DNA from: an uncultured Tenacibaculum sp.
Lineage (GTDB): Bacteria; Bacteroidota; Bacteroidia; Flavobacteriales; Flavobacteriaceae
Direction: 5' to 3'
DNA: 64,000 bases
Assembly: GCA_947497895.1 (NCBI GenBank)
Contig: CANMIL010000001.1
Coordinates: forward strand, 310,001 to 374,000
Below the pieces are notes generated by a model. The model worked only from the letters and a program-made list of their open reading frames with translations, was not told where the DNA came from and did not search any database. The position numbers were made by a program, and so were the translations under genes. Position 1 is the first letter of the stretch. Each line of letters starts with the position of its first letter. Of the stretch, positions 52,129-60,883 are shown in pieces.

Positions 52129-52959
52129 TTATAATGTTTGTTTTAATTTTCTATTTTGAGCGTTTACAATAAGTTCCATTCTTCTTAAGTCAGCATCAGT
52201 CATTTTTAAGCAAGACTCAACCCAGATATTTGTTATTTCAATCAATTCCTTTTTCTGTAACGGAAAAACCTTTTTTAAACATTGAAAATGGCCATGATTG
52301 AAGTTATAATTTCTATCGATTTTCTGAATAAAGCTTTTGATAGAATCTATCCCTTCTTTCTCCTTTTCGATATGATCAATTAAACCAAAATCGAGCATAT
52401 CATTGGAGCTATAAACCTTTCCTCCATATAAAATTTCTGTTGCCGTTTTAACATTCAGTTTTCTACATAAAAGACTATACGCACCCATTCCAGGAAATAA
52501 ATTAAACTTGTTTTCTGGAAGACAGAATTTCGCTTTTGAATTACTTAATATAAGGTCATGTGCCATTGCACACTCAAAACCACCTCCATAAGCATTTCCT
52601 TCTACTAATGCTATCGATACTGCCGAAAGACCAAACGAAGTATAAATATTATAAATAGCATCAACTGATAAATAGGCATATTCTTTTAGCCCTTCTTCAT
52701 CTCTAGATTTAATGCATTTCAAAAAGTATGGAAGGTCTCCTCCTACATTATACACTTCTTCATGTGTAGAACTAGAAACTAAATATTTTAGTGGATATGA
52801 ACTATCCGTAAACATTATTTTCAAATCTTCAGTAAAATGAGTAAACTCTCTTAATCCGTCAAGAGTTAAATTAGGAATCCCTTCTGTTTTAATCTTCCAA
52901 ACAGCTGTTTCTATTTCTGGAAAATAATTTACTTCTACGTGTTTATATTGATTTAACAT
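52129..52959 (-). CDS. rpfF: RpfF-type DSF synthase (crotonase fold)
   Basis: 276 residues. It matches Xanthomonas RpfF along its length: 'YNVGGDLPYFLKCIKSRDEEG', 'SIALVEGNAYGGGFECAMAH', 'LPENKFNLFPGMGAYSLLCR' and the C-terminal 'EITNIWVESCLKMTDADLRR'. The two catalytic glutamates of RpfF (E141 and E161) correspond to Glu129 ('GGGFE') and Glu149 ('LPE'), 20 residues apart in both. RpfF makes cis-2-unsaturated fatty acid signals from acyl-ACP. It is the last gene of the siderophore operon, 36 bp after the acyltransferase gene. No RpfC/RpfG is in the window. An alternative is a role in making an acyl chain for the siderophore. Confidence 0.8.
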   Translation of the reverse strand: MLNQYKHVEVNYFPEIETAVWKIKTEGIPNLTLDGLREFTHFTEDLKIMFTDSSYPLKYLVSSSTHEEVYNVGGDLPYFLKCIKSRDEEGLKEYAYLSVDAIYNIYTSFGLSAVSIALVEGNAYGGGFECAMAHDLILSNSKAKFCLPENKFNLFPGMGAYSLLCRKLNVKTATEILYGGKVYSSNDMLDFGLIDHIEKEKEGIDSIKSFIQKIDRNYNFNHGHFQCLKKVFPLQKKELIEITNIWVESCLKMTDADLRRMELIVNAQNRKLKQTL

Positions 52960-52995
52960 TAATGTTTTCTATAGTTGTTAGGTTAGTGTAATTTT

Positions 52996-54123
52996 TTATG
53001 TCGCTTTTGCTGGAATTTTGTTTGAATTTTTCTCGGAAGAAAGTGTCGTTTTATCCGTTATGATATCAATAACCTTTTGAACTGCGAATGTTCCAATCGT
53101 AAATAAAACCATTAAAATCAGACTGGTTTTAATATCCTTGTCATGATACCCTACAAATCCCATTGACCAACAAATTAGTACCCATTGGATTACATAAATA
53201 GAAGTTATCTTTCTGCTACAATAGAAAAATAGATCCGTTATTCTGTTTGATTTAAACTTCTTGAGAATAAAAAGTGCTAACCAAAAGAACAATAAATTGC
53301 ATCCAATTAAATAGATTACTCCTCCAATACCGGTATGGAAATAATCTCTCATGTGAAATTCGTAATTCTGCAAACACAAAGCTCCTCCGATGATGAAAGT
53401 AGCCAAACCAACAAAAGACATTAGTTTAAATGTTTTTTGAACGTTCTTTTTATTTTCGTTAAAGTAATACCCAAAGAACATACCTAGCAAAATGAATACG
53501 AACCAAGGAAATACAGCAAAATAAATATTCCAGTCTTTACCCCAAAGTAAGTCCAACATATAATCAATGGCAGGAATTCCAGCTTGAGTACCTCTTACAA
53601 ACTCCGTTAGTATGAGTACTGTTACTGCTATGTATAAAACTAAATACTTGTGTTTTTGAGCATATTTATGAATTATTCCCATAAATAGAAGACATGCTCC
53701 CGCTAGTTGCAAGATATCTCCTGTTAGCACGAGGTATACCATTTTATCCAATCCTATTGGTATTTCCCAACCATAAGCATGAATAAAACTGTCTGGAACT
53801 ATCCCCAATAGAATTGGAACAATAAATTTTAAGAAATTCATTAAATATCCAACTAACATTAATATAATTCCCCTCTTTATTGAACTCAATACCGAATTCT
53901 TTCTTGATAGTGTATATGAAAAACCCATAGCTATTAAAAATACACCTGCCCACTTTCCAAAAAAGTGCACTACTAAACCTAGCCAACTTTCTTCTTGAGT
54001 ATAACTCGATCCGTAAATTAATAATGTATGAGCCATTGGAATAAAAAATACTCCAATTCCTCTAGCCAAATCAATAGCTTCTATTCTTTTCTTTGATAAA
54101 TTTCCCATTTTTATTGAATCCAA
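52996..54123 (-). CDS. Membrane acyltransferase (HGSNAT/DUF1624 family)
   Basis: 375 residues with about ten membrane helices. 'IEAIDLARGIGVFFIPMAHT' at about 14-33 is the HGSNAT_cat/DUF1624 signature, in which the His helps carry the acyl group across the membrane. Start at M1 (54123) or M7. It overlaps the nitroreductase gene by 13 bp. In this operon it could acylate a siderophore, an intermediate, or an envelope glycan; substrate unknown. Confidence 0.7.
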   Translation of the reverse strand: MDSIKMGNLSKKRIEAIDLARGIGVFFIPMAHTLLIYGSSYTQEESWLGLVVHFFGKWAGVFLIAMGFSYTLSRKNSVLSSIKRGIILMLVGYLMNFLKFIVPILLGIVPDSFIHAYGWEIPIGLDKMVYLVLTGDILQLAGACLLFMGIIHKYAQKHKYLVLYIAVTVLILTEFVRGTQAGIPAIDYMLDLLWGKDWNIYFAVFPWFVFILLGMFFGYYFNENKKNVQKTFKLMSFVGLATFIIGGALCLQNYEFHMRDYFHTGIGGVIYLIGCNLLFFWLALFILKKFKSNRITDLFFYCSRKITSIYVIQWVLICWSMGFVGYHDKDIKTSLILMVLFTIGTFAVQKVIDIITDKTTLSSEKNSNKIPAKAT

Positions 54124-54683
54124 CTTAGTTTTTTAGATAAAGGTTTTCGTTTTCTATTTGCTTGCATTACATCTTCTTTCAAGTGCCCCATAAAGAAAAC
54201 ACCCAAGCATTTTTCTCCTTCATTAATTTCTAAACAATTTTCTACATACTTTATAGTCGCTGCTCCAGTATCCCAATAACCACCAATATTCATAGCAGTA
54301 CAGCTCAACCACATATTTTGAACAGCGCAAGAGACTGCCGCTACTTCTTCCCATTCTGGTAATCGAGGGCTTGGTTTACATAATATGGCTACCATGGTTG
54401 CGTTTTTGGCGTACTCTTTAGTTTCTTCAAAACGTTCGTTTGGAAACTCTTCTAAAGTGAATAGCTCTCTATAATAGTTTGCCATAAACACTCCCATTTC
54501 TTGTCTATGTTGCCCTTCTAGGACTGCAAATCTCCACGGTTGCGTTAATTTATGTGTAGGAGCCCAAAGTCCATTTTCTACAATCGTCTCAACCGCCTCT
54601 CGCGAAAGAGGTTTATCTGAAAAATCGGAAGCATAAAATGTTCTTCTTTTCTTTATAATTTCGCTTAAATTGTCTATTCCCAT
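54111..54683 (-). CDS. Nitroreductase family FMN-dependent oxidoreductase
   Basis: 190 residues. 'IIKKRRTFYASDFSDKPLSR' (FMN-binding Arg pair), 'GLWAPTHKLTQPWRFAVLEG' and 'EWEEVAAVSCAVQNMWLSCT' are typical. The short form lacks long insertions. Its position, coupled to the second NIS synthetase (stop and start overlap by one base, TAATG) and to the acyltransferase, suggests a part in siderophore assembly or ferric-siderophore reduction, but the reaction is not evident. Confidence 0.82.
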   Translation of the reverse strand: MGIDNLSEIIKKRRTFYASDFSDKPLSREAVETIVENGLWAPTHKLTQPWRFAVLEGQHRQEMGVFMANYYRELFTLEEFPNERFEETKEYAKNATMVAILCKPSPRLPEWEEVAAVSCAVQNMWLSCTAMNIGGYWDTGAATIKYVENCLEINEGEKCLGVFFMGHLKEDVMQANRKRKPLSKKLSWIQ

Positions 54684-56500
54684 TAATTGACAGGTTTAAG
54701 TTCAACAAGTTCGTGTGCATATTTTGCTATTGGATTTTCAAGTACTCCGCTTAGCTTTAAACTCTCAATAGGATCTGCCAAATTGAGCATTTGCTTTGTA
54801 TTTGATAGTTGAAGTTTATTTAAACAACAACGATCAAACTCAGAAACAAAGAGGTTATACCTCTCATACTTATCCGAATATTCAGGATGTTTTTCTTGAT
54901 ATTCGAGGATACTCTTTGCTACTAATTCCCAAAATTTATCTTCAGAAAAATCACAATGTGTTTCTAAAATTTGTCCTAAGAATCTGAAAATACAATCGAA
55001 AATATCTGTGAAGATTGATAATATTTTCATTTTGTCTGAAGTCTTTGTAAACAATCTATCAGCGTGCTCTGGTAAATACATTTCTTCATTAAAAACAATT
55101 ACTTCTTCTGTAATGTCTTTCATTAAAATAGAAACAGGTTGATTGTTTTCTAACACCATGATGATGTTTTCACCATGCGGCATAAACACAAGTTCATACT
55201 TATAAAAACAATGAATTAAAGGTTGGAAGTATGCTCGAAGATATTTCTCAATCCATAAGTCCGCTTTAATACCAGAACTTTTGATAAGCTCCGCCAATAA
55301 AGAATTATTATTTTTATCAATATGAAGTAATGCTGCCATGGTAGCAACCTTTTGATTCTCCTTTATTTTAGATAATGGACTCTCTCTCCATAATGCAGAA
55401 AGCATTTTATTATGAGGGTTCGTTTTTCCTAATACTTCATAATAATGGTTATGATATCCAACAGTTGCCACCTCCCCTAACATTTCAAAACCAACATCTT
55501 GTAAATAGGTATCGCTTTCTAAAAGCTCATTAATCCATTTTGTGATGTATGGAGTACTTTGCATGTAATAAGGTGACAAACCTCTAACAAATCCCATATT
55601 TAATATTGACAACGATGTCTTTGTATATAATTTCTTCGGATTCGTTAAATTGAATAAGGTTCTAATTGATTGTTGTGCTGAATAATCATCATTACTATCT
55701 CCAAGTAATACGATATTCTTATTCGCGATATCAGATGCAAAAACATGTACTAATTTGTTTGTCCATTGCCAAGGATGCACTGGCATAAAAATATAATCAG
55801 ACTTTGCTAATTGTAATTTTTCAAGAGTTTCATTGAACTCATTTATTTTAGCAATGCCTAACTCATTAATCAATAAATCATTATACTCATATCCTTCAAC
55901 CGCGGTATACGTTGCGTAGTTTTTATGAGCGGCTATCCAAATAATTTTGAAAGGGTTATTGGTTTCTGGAGCATACTTGTGGTAGTCACGAATATTAAAT
56001 CCGATTCTTCCATTATTCGCCACAAAACAAGGATGTCCTTCTGACATGGAATGTTCAATCTCTTGAAAACCTAAACTAGCCAATTCTTCAGAAGATAATT
56101 TCTCATTCTCGTATTTATAGGCAGCACTAATTAAAGTACTAGTAATTTCCTCTAAATAAGTCGCTAAAAACTCATCAGGTATTTGGAGTGTTTTTCTAAA
56201 CTCTGTAATGAATACCATAGCGTCAATTGATTCTTCTACGTTGTTTCTATGTTTCTTTATGCTATCAATATCGATATACCAATGATCTAAAAGAAATTTC
56301 TTCGCCTTAAACTGGTAGCTCACTTCCGTATCATCACTTGTAAGTTCATATACATTCCAATCGCCTTCAATATCCGATTGCCTTGCGATTGGGCTAAAAA
56401 TAAGCTCATGAGTAAATTCGCTAATTGCCTTTTTTACTAAGTACTTATTAACGATTCCCCAAGTTTGAGGATTTATAAATGTTATTTCTTTATTATTCAT
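54683..56500 (-). CDS. Second NIS siderophore synthetase (IucA/IucC family), unfused
   Basis: 605 residues. The synthetase starts with 'KYLVKKAISEFTHELIFSPI', has the nucleotide-site motif 'SMSEGHPCFVANNGRIGFN', 'FMPVHPWQWTNKLVHVF' and 'VFMPHGENIIMVLENNQPVS'. It is closely related to the synthetase part of the fused protein at 57080-59512. NIS synthetases adenylate a carboxylate and join it to an amine. It overlaps the upstream acyltransferase gene by 8 bp. It may extend, cyclise or cap the product. Confidence 0.9.
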   Translation of the reverse strand: MNNKEITFINPQTWGIVNKYLVKKAISEFTHELIFSPIARQSDIEGDWNVYELTSDDTEVSYQFKAKKFLLDHWYIDIDSIKKHRNNVEESIDAMVFITEFRKTLQIPDEFLATYLEEITSTLISAAYKYENEKLSSEELASLGFQEIEHSMSEGHPCFVANNGRIGFNIRDYHKYAPETNNPFKIIWIAAHKNYATYTAVEGYEYNDLLINELGIAKINEFNETLEKLQLAKSDYIFMPVHPWQWTNKLVHVFASDIANKNIVLLGDSNDDYSAQQSIRTLFNLTNPKKLYTKTSLSILNMGFVRGLSPYYMQSTPYITKWINELLESDTYLQDVGFEMLGEVATVGYHNHYYEVLGKTNPHNKMLSALWRESPLSKIKENQKVATMAALLHIDKNNNSLLAELIKSSGIKADLWIEKYLRAYFQPLIHCFYKYELVFMPHGENIIMVLENNQPVSILMKDITEEVIVFNEEMYLPEHADRLFTKTSDKMKILSIFTDIFDCIFRFLGQILETHCDFSEDKFWELVAKSILEYQEKHPEYSDKYERYNLFVSEFDRCCLNKLQLSNTKQMLNLADPIESLKLSGVLENPIAKYAHELVELKPVN

Positions 56501-57083
56501 GACTTTCTAACTTGTTTAAGGCATCTTCATAATTCTCCTTAGTACAAATAGCCAAAGAGGCCACTTTATGAGGTAATTCTATTTCCTTTTGATAAACAAA
56601 TCCAGCTTTTTTATTTAGCTTATGTATTTTTTCATTGTTTGCATCAGGCTCTACCACTACCCTTTCAACATACGGAAGACTAAAGAAGTAATCCATAATT
56701 GTAGAAAACACACTCCAAGTAAATTGAGGAATTCTCTTTTCAACAGGAGCGACTAAAATGTGCATTCCATAATCGTTCAATTTGGCATCATAATAGTTTC
56801 CAATCATATCTTCGGAAGCTTTGTAACGTTCCATTAGAAAAATTGGTCGATTATCTAGCATACCGATGTAGGTATGGTGATGAGGATTTTTTTCTATTTC
56901 GTCGTAAGAATCAAACACTTGATCTTTCGAAAAATCAAGCATTCCCCAATACTTTGCATAAGGTTGTTTTACCCAATTGTACAATGTATCTAGATCTTCA
57001 TTTAAATGAATTGGTCGCAATACAATACGCCCTACTCCTTCAATTTCTTTGCTAAAAATCTGTTGCTCTATTAATGACATCAT
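56493..57083 (-). CDS. GNAT-type hydroxamate acyltransferase, unfused
   Basis: 196 residues. It belongs to the AlcB/IucB/RhbD group of siderophore N-acyltransferases: 'GRIVLRPIHLNEDLDTLYNWV', 'PYAKYWGMLDFSKDQVFDSY', 'NDYGMHILVAPVEKRIPQFT', 'VERVVVEPDANNEKIHKLNK'. It transfers an acyl group (acetyl or succinyl) from CoA to N-hydroxy-diamine. Its ATG overlaps the stop of the upstream fusion by 4 bp. It is a duplicate of the N-terminal domain of that fusion. Confidence 0.88.
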   Translation of the reverse strand: MMSLIEQQIFSKEIEGVGRIVLRPIHLNEDLDTLYNWVKQPYAKYWGMLDFSKDQVFDSYDEIEKNPHHHTYIGMLDNRPIFLMERYKASEDMIGNYYDAKLNDYGMHILVAPVEKRIPQFTWSVFSTIMDYFFSLPYVERVVVEPDANNEKIHKLNKKAGFVYQKEIELPHKVASLAICTKENYEDALNKLESHE

Positions 57084-59512
57084 ACTACTTCTTCAGGTTC
57101 GTTTTCAACACTATACACTGCTATCGGGTTGGCTATTTCACCAGCGAACTGCAATAATGCTACAGGATCATCTAAATCAATCATTTGTTTATGGTTATTT
57201 AATTGCAATCGATTTAAGCATGATAGTTTAAAGGTATCTGCAAACAAATCGTATTTGTTAAACTTATCAATCAACTCAGGATGCTGTTCCTGGTATTCTT
57301 TTATATTAAGTGCTACTAATTGCCAAAACTTGTTTTCAGGAAAGTTTGCATGCTCTTCTAAAATTGGTGTCAAGTATCTAAAGAATCCATCGAAAACATC
57401 TGTAAATATTGATAATAACTTCACATCTTCAGGTACTGGAGCATACATTCTCTTTAAGTCTTCTGGTAATTCCACATCAGGACTTAAAATCACAGCTTCT
57501 TCTGTAATATCTTTAAGTAATGCACTCACAGGTTTATTATCCTCCAAAACTAGAATGATGTTCTCTCCATGTGGCATAAACACTAAATCATATTTATAGA
57601 AACAGTGAATTAATGGGCTTAAATACGCTTTCAAATAACTACTTATCCAATATTCGATACTCAACCCAGAACTTTTTATGTATTCAGGTAATAATGCTTT
57701 CCCATGGTGATCTACATGCAGTAGTGCAGCCATGGTTATTGGCTTTTGCCCTTCTTTTATTTTCGAATATGGACTTTCTCTCCATAAAGAAGCCAGCATT
57801 TTATTATAATCGTTATGAGGTCCGAACTCTTCGAAATACGGATTCACATAACTCACAGAACCAATTTCACTTAACATTTTGAATCCTGTTTCTTGGATAT
57901 AGGCGTCTTCATAAAGTAGATTTTCTAACCATACAGCCATTTTAGGAGCAGTTCCCAAATAATACAACGGTAGTCCTCTCATGAAGCCCATATTAAGAAT
58001 CGATAAAGCCGATTTTGTATAGAACTTTTCAGGATTTGTAGTGTTGAATAAAGTTCTGATAGATTGCTGTGCTAAATATTGATCAGGTCCATAACCCAAG
58101 CAAACTAAATCCGCTTTTGCAATTTCAGGAGCAAATACCATTGCCAATTTATTAAACCATTGCCAAGGATGAATTGGAAGGAATAAATAGTCTTCTGGAT
58201 TTAGTCCTTTAGAAGATAAAATTTCGTTGAATTGACTTATAGTATTAGCATCTAATTCTTGATGAATCAATTTATCATAAGGTAAGCTCTTTATAGCAGA
58301 GAAAACAGCTTTTGACTTATGTCCAGCTAGCCATAACAAAGAAAATGAGTTTCCAGCTTCTGGTGCATACGAACGATAATCACTACTATCAAAACCTATG
58401 CGGCCATTATTTGCAACAAACCCAGGGTGTCCTTCAGTCATGGATTGTTCAATTGTTTGAAAGTCTGCTTGAGCTAATTCCTTTGCTGTTGGATTTCCTT
58501 TAGTAATTTTAAAAGCACTACTATACAAAGTGCTAATAATCTCTTCCAAATACACAGGCATTTTCTGCTTATCTATACCTAAAGTTTTTTCAAACTCTTT
58601 GATAAATAATATCGCATCTAAATCAACAATCGCATTATTATGCTTCTTAATTAAGGTAGAATCCTTAATCATCAATTGCTCTAGAGCCAATTCTTTCGCT
58701 TCAAATTCATAAACAATAGTTGAATCATCTGAAGTTAGAGAAAATAAGCTCCATCCATTTTCAAGACTTTGGACCTTTTTCGGAGCTAAAATCCTTTCGT
58801 GAGTAAATTCGCAAATTGCTTTTTTAACTAATAACTTGTTTGATTCTAGCCATATTTCAGGCTTTATATGTTGAACAGATTGTTGTGGTGAAACCACATT
58901 ATCTAATGTATTCATATTACTTCGTTTTGAAGGGGTAATTTTCTTCGTTTGATTTTGGTATCTTTCTTTATCTAGAAAAGCTAGTTGTGCCGTTTTATGT
59001 GGTAATTCAATTATCTTATCCAACTGAAATCCAATCCTTTCACATAAAGCAAACATCTTTTTATTTCTGATATCTGGCTCCACAACAATTCTCGTTATAC
59101 TTTCATTTGTGTATACGAAATCCATGATTGCTTGAAACATGTACCAAGTAAAGTGTGGAACTTTCGTTTTTTTGGGTGGAGCCACAATTATGTGGACTCC
59201 CGCATCAGTGGCTTGCGCATCATAGTGCTTATTTATGATATCACTTTGTGGATTGTATCGTTCAAGAAAAAAGACTTCTTCATTGTTAAAAACTCCAACG
59301 AATACATCATAATCGATTGGTTCCGTCAATTTCTTATATTCAATCCTTACATCTTCCAATGAAGTGTTTTGCATGCCCCAAAAAACAGCATAATCTCTAT
59401 TAACCCAATCGTGAAGAATTTTCGAATCTTCATTTACATCAAAAGTTCGGATACTTACTTCTCCAAAGTCTTTATAATGGTGGGTATATACTATTTTATT
59501 TTTTACTGACAT
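57080..59512 (-). CDS. Fused acyltransferase-NIS synthetase (BibC architecture)
   Basis: 810 residues. Residues 1-195 are a GNAT acyltransferase ('GEVSIRTFDVNEDSKILHDW', 'DAGVHIIVAPPKKTKVPHFT'); about 196-215 are a linker; 215-810 are an IucA/IucC synthetase with 'SMTEGHPGFVANNGRIGFD' (358-376), 'LPIHPWQWFNKL', and 'VFMPHGENIILVLEDNKPVS'. The same fusion occurs in BibC of bisucaberin biosynthesis, which succinylates N-hydroxycadaverine and dimerises it. A weak internal start (Met200) could make the synthetase alone. Confidence 0.92.
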   Translation of the reverse strand: MSVKNKIVYTHHYKDFGEVSIRTFDVNEDSKILHDWVNRDYAVFWGMQNTSLEDVRIEYKKLTEPIDYDVFVGVFNNEEVFFLERYNPQSDIINKHYDAQATDAGVHIIVAPPKKTKVPHFTWYMFQAIMDFVYTNESITRIVVEPDIRNKKMFALCERIGFQLDKIIELPHKTAQLAFLDKERYQNQTKKITPSKRSNMNTLDNVVSPQQSVQHIKPEIWLESNKLLVKKAICEFTHERILAPKKVQSLENGWSLFSLTSDDSTIVYEFEAKELALEQLMIKDSTLIKKHNNAIVDLDAILFIKEFEKTLGIDKQKMPVYLEEIISTLYSSAFKITKGNPTAKELAQADFQTIEQSMTEGHPGFVANNGRIGFDSSDYRSYAPEAGNSFSLLWLAGHKSKAVFSAIKSLPYDKLIHQELDANTISQFNEILSSKGLNPEDYLFLPIHPWQWFNKLAMVFAPEIAKADLVCLGYGPDQYLAQQSIRTLFNTTNPEKFYTKSALSILNMGFMRGLPLYYLGTAPKMAVWLENLLYEDAYIQETGFKMLSEIGSVSYVNPYFEEFGPHNDYNKMLASLWRESPYSKIKEGQKPITMAALLHVDHHGKALLPEYIKSSGLSIEYWISSYLKAYLSPLIHCFYKYDLVFMPHGENIILVLEDNKPVSALLKDITEEAVILSPDVELPEDLKRMYAPVPEDVKLLSIFTDVFDGFFRYLTPILEEHANFPENKFWQLVALNIKEYQEQHPELIDKFNKYDLFADTFKLSCLNRLQLNNHKQMIDLDDPVALLQFAGEIANPIAVYSVENEPEEVV

Positions 59513-59575
59513 TTATATTTTTTTTACTCATAATCTGAGATCTAAATAATCCTTATTTAGCATGTAATTATTTCA

Positions 59576-60754
59576 CTAGCTTCGTTTTAGTTTCGGCTGA
59601 TTACTTTTGAGGTTAGAAGAAAACTTAAAAACAAAAAAGTATAATAACAGCGTTACAATAAAACCTGATAAAGCTATTATAAATGGCATTCGAAGTCCGA
59701 AATTATCAACAACTAAACCTACATTAAGTGAAGCCAGTAAAACTCCTAGATTTTGGAAAAAGTGTATTTTACTATAGTCTATAGAATATGATTCTGGAGA
59801 ACTCTTTTCGAAAAGAAAAACATCGAATTTCACCATTCCTTGGAATATTGCCCATCCATAAATTATTCTTCCGACAATAACAGCCGTTTCTGAGGGTATT
59901 CCTTGAAGTGAAAGTCCTACCAGTCCAATGATTAAAGCTTTAATAATACCCTCATACCCGCTTGCTTTTCTCTTGTTATTTATCCATAGTGCAAGTAGTG
60001 CGACAAATCCAGGAATAGCATATATCGTTCCCGAAATAAGCTTTGAGTGATTCGACGAGAAACTCTCCCAATAAGACGAGAAAAACGGACGGATTAGGAA
60101 ATCACTGAAATATAAAATCATGGTTAATAATCCAATCTTTACAATAAAACTGTTCGGAGTAGAGCTTTTTTCTACTTCGTCAGTTGGGATTACTACATCG
60201 GTATCATATTTCTTACTCTTTAATAAATAGGCACTTACTAACATTTGTAAAAAGTCACCAAGTGCCATTATTAGGAATATTGAACTAGGATTGATATAAT
60301 CGACTGTAAACCCTCCTATTACGGCTCCTAGAATACCTCCTAAGTGAACCACTACCGATAATAAACCGATAGTACTTGTGTGCTCTTCTTTATTTATAAT
60401 TTTTAGTATGTAAGGATACACTAACAAATAACTTCCTTTGAATAACACCATAACTAATGAAACTATCCAAAAATTGATATAAGAGTCCGTCCAATAGCAA
60501 TACAAGGCTAAAATGCCCGCTATTGCCTGCGTATATATGAGTATTTTTAACTCAGCTACTTTTTTCGAAACATATGCCCAAAATGGAAACGCAATCATTA
60601 CCATAAAACAAATAGCAGCGAAATAATAACCAACATTCTTAGGATTTGTCATCCCAAACCTCAATTCGAAGAACTGAGGATAAAAAGGATGTAATAAATA
60701 ATCACTAACAACGGCTATAAACGTCATTGTTATTAAAAATGACTTCAAATTCAT
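59576..60754 (-). CDS. MFS transporter, probable siderophore exporter
   Basis: 392 residues, 12 predicted helices. 'FLITMTFIAVVSDYLLHPFY' near the start and 'GIIKALIIGLVGLSLQGIPS' later; the motif between helices 2 and 3 (AYVSKKVAELK) corresponds to the MFS 'GxxxDRxGRR' loop but is degenerate. MFS proteins of this kind export hydroxamate siderophores (as for AlcS- or RhtX-like). Position within the operon supports export of the product. Confidence 0.8.
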   Translation of the reverse strand: MNLKSFLITMTFIAVVSDYLLHPFYPQFFELRFGMTNPKNVGYYFAAICFMVMIAFPFWAYVSKKVAELKILIYTQAIAGILALYCYWTDSYINFWIVSLVMVLFKGSYLLVYPYILKIINKEEHTSTIGLLSVVVHLGGILGAVIGGFTVDYINPSSIFLIMALGDFLQMLVSAYLLKSKKYDTDVVIPTDEVEKSSTPNSFIVKIGLLTMILYFSDFLIRPFFSSYWESFSSNHSKLISGTIYAIPGFVALLALWINNKRKASGYEGIIKALIIGLVGLSLQGIPSETAVIVGRIIYGWAIFQGMVKFDVFLFEKSSPESYSIDYSKIHFFQNLGVLLASLNVGLVVDNFGLRMPFIIALSGFIVTLLLYFFVFKFSSNLKSNQPKLKRS

Positions 60755-60841
60755 TTGTAAACTTTTATGATTTTTGAAAGTCAGTTATAGATCGTGATAT
60801 TTAAAATAGTTTTAGGGGGAATTTTATTTTAAATACTTTTA

Positions 60842-60875
60842 ATACCATTTGCATTTTGAAAACACCAACTGGTAT
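60842..60875. repeat. ATACC...GGTAT inverted element in the operon gap
   Basis: 'ATACCA' (60842-60847) and 'TGGTAT' (60870-60875) flank 'TTTGCATTTTGAAAACACCA'. The same 'ATACC.TTT.CATTTTGAAA' sequence occurs near 5050. The 129-bp gap 60755-60883 between the hydroxylase and the transporter genes contains no other feature. Confidence 0.4.
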
Positions 60876-60883
60876 AAGACCTA

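Noticed and set aside
57129..57599. Forward ORF of 156 codons within the BibC-like fusion
   Set aside because: Antisense of the conserved synthetase domain; Ser/Asn-rich shadow translation.
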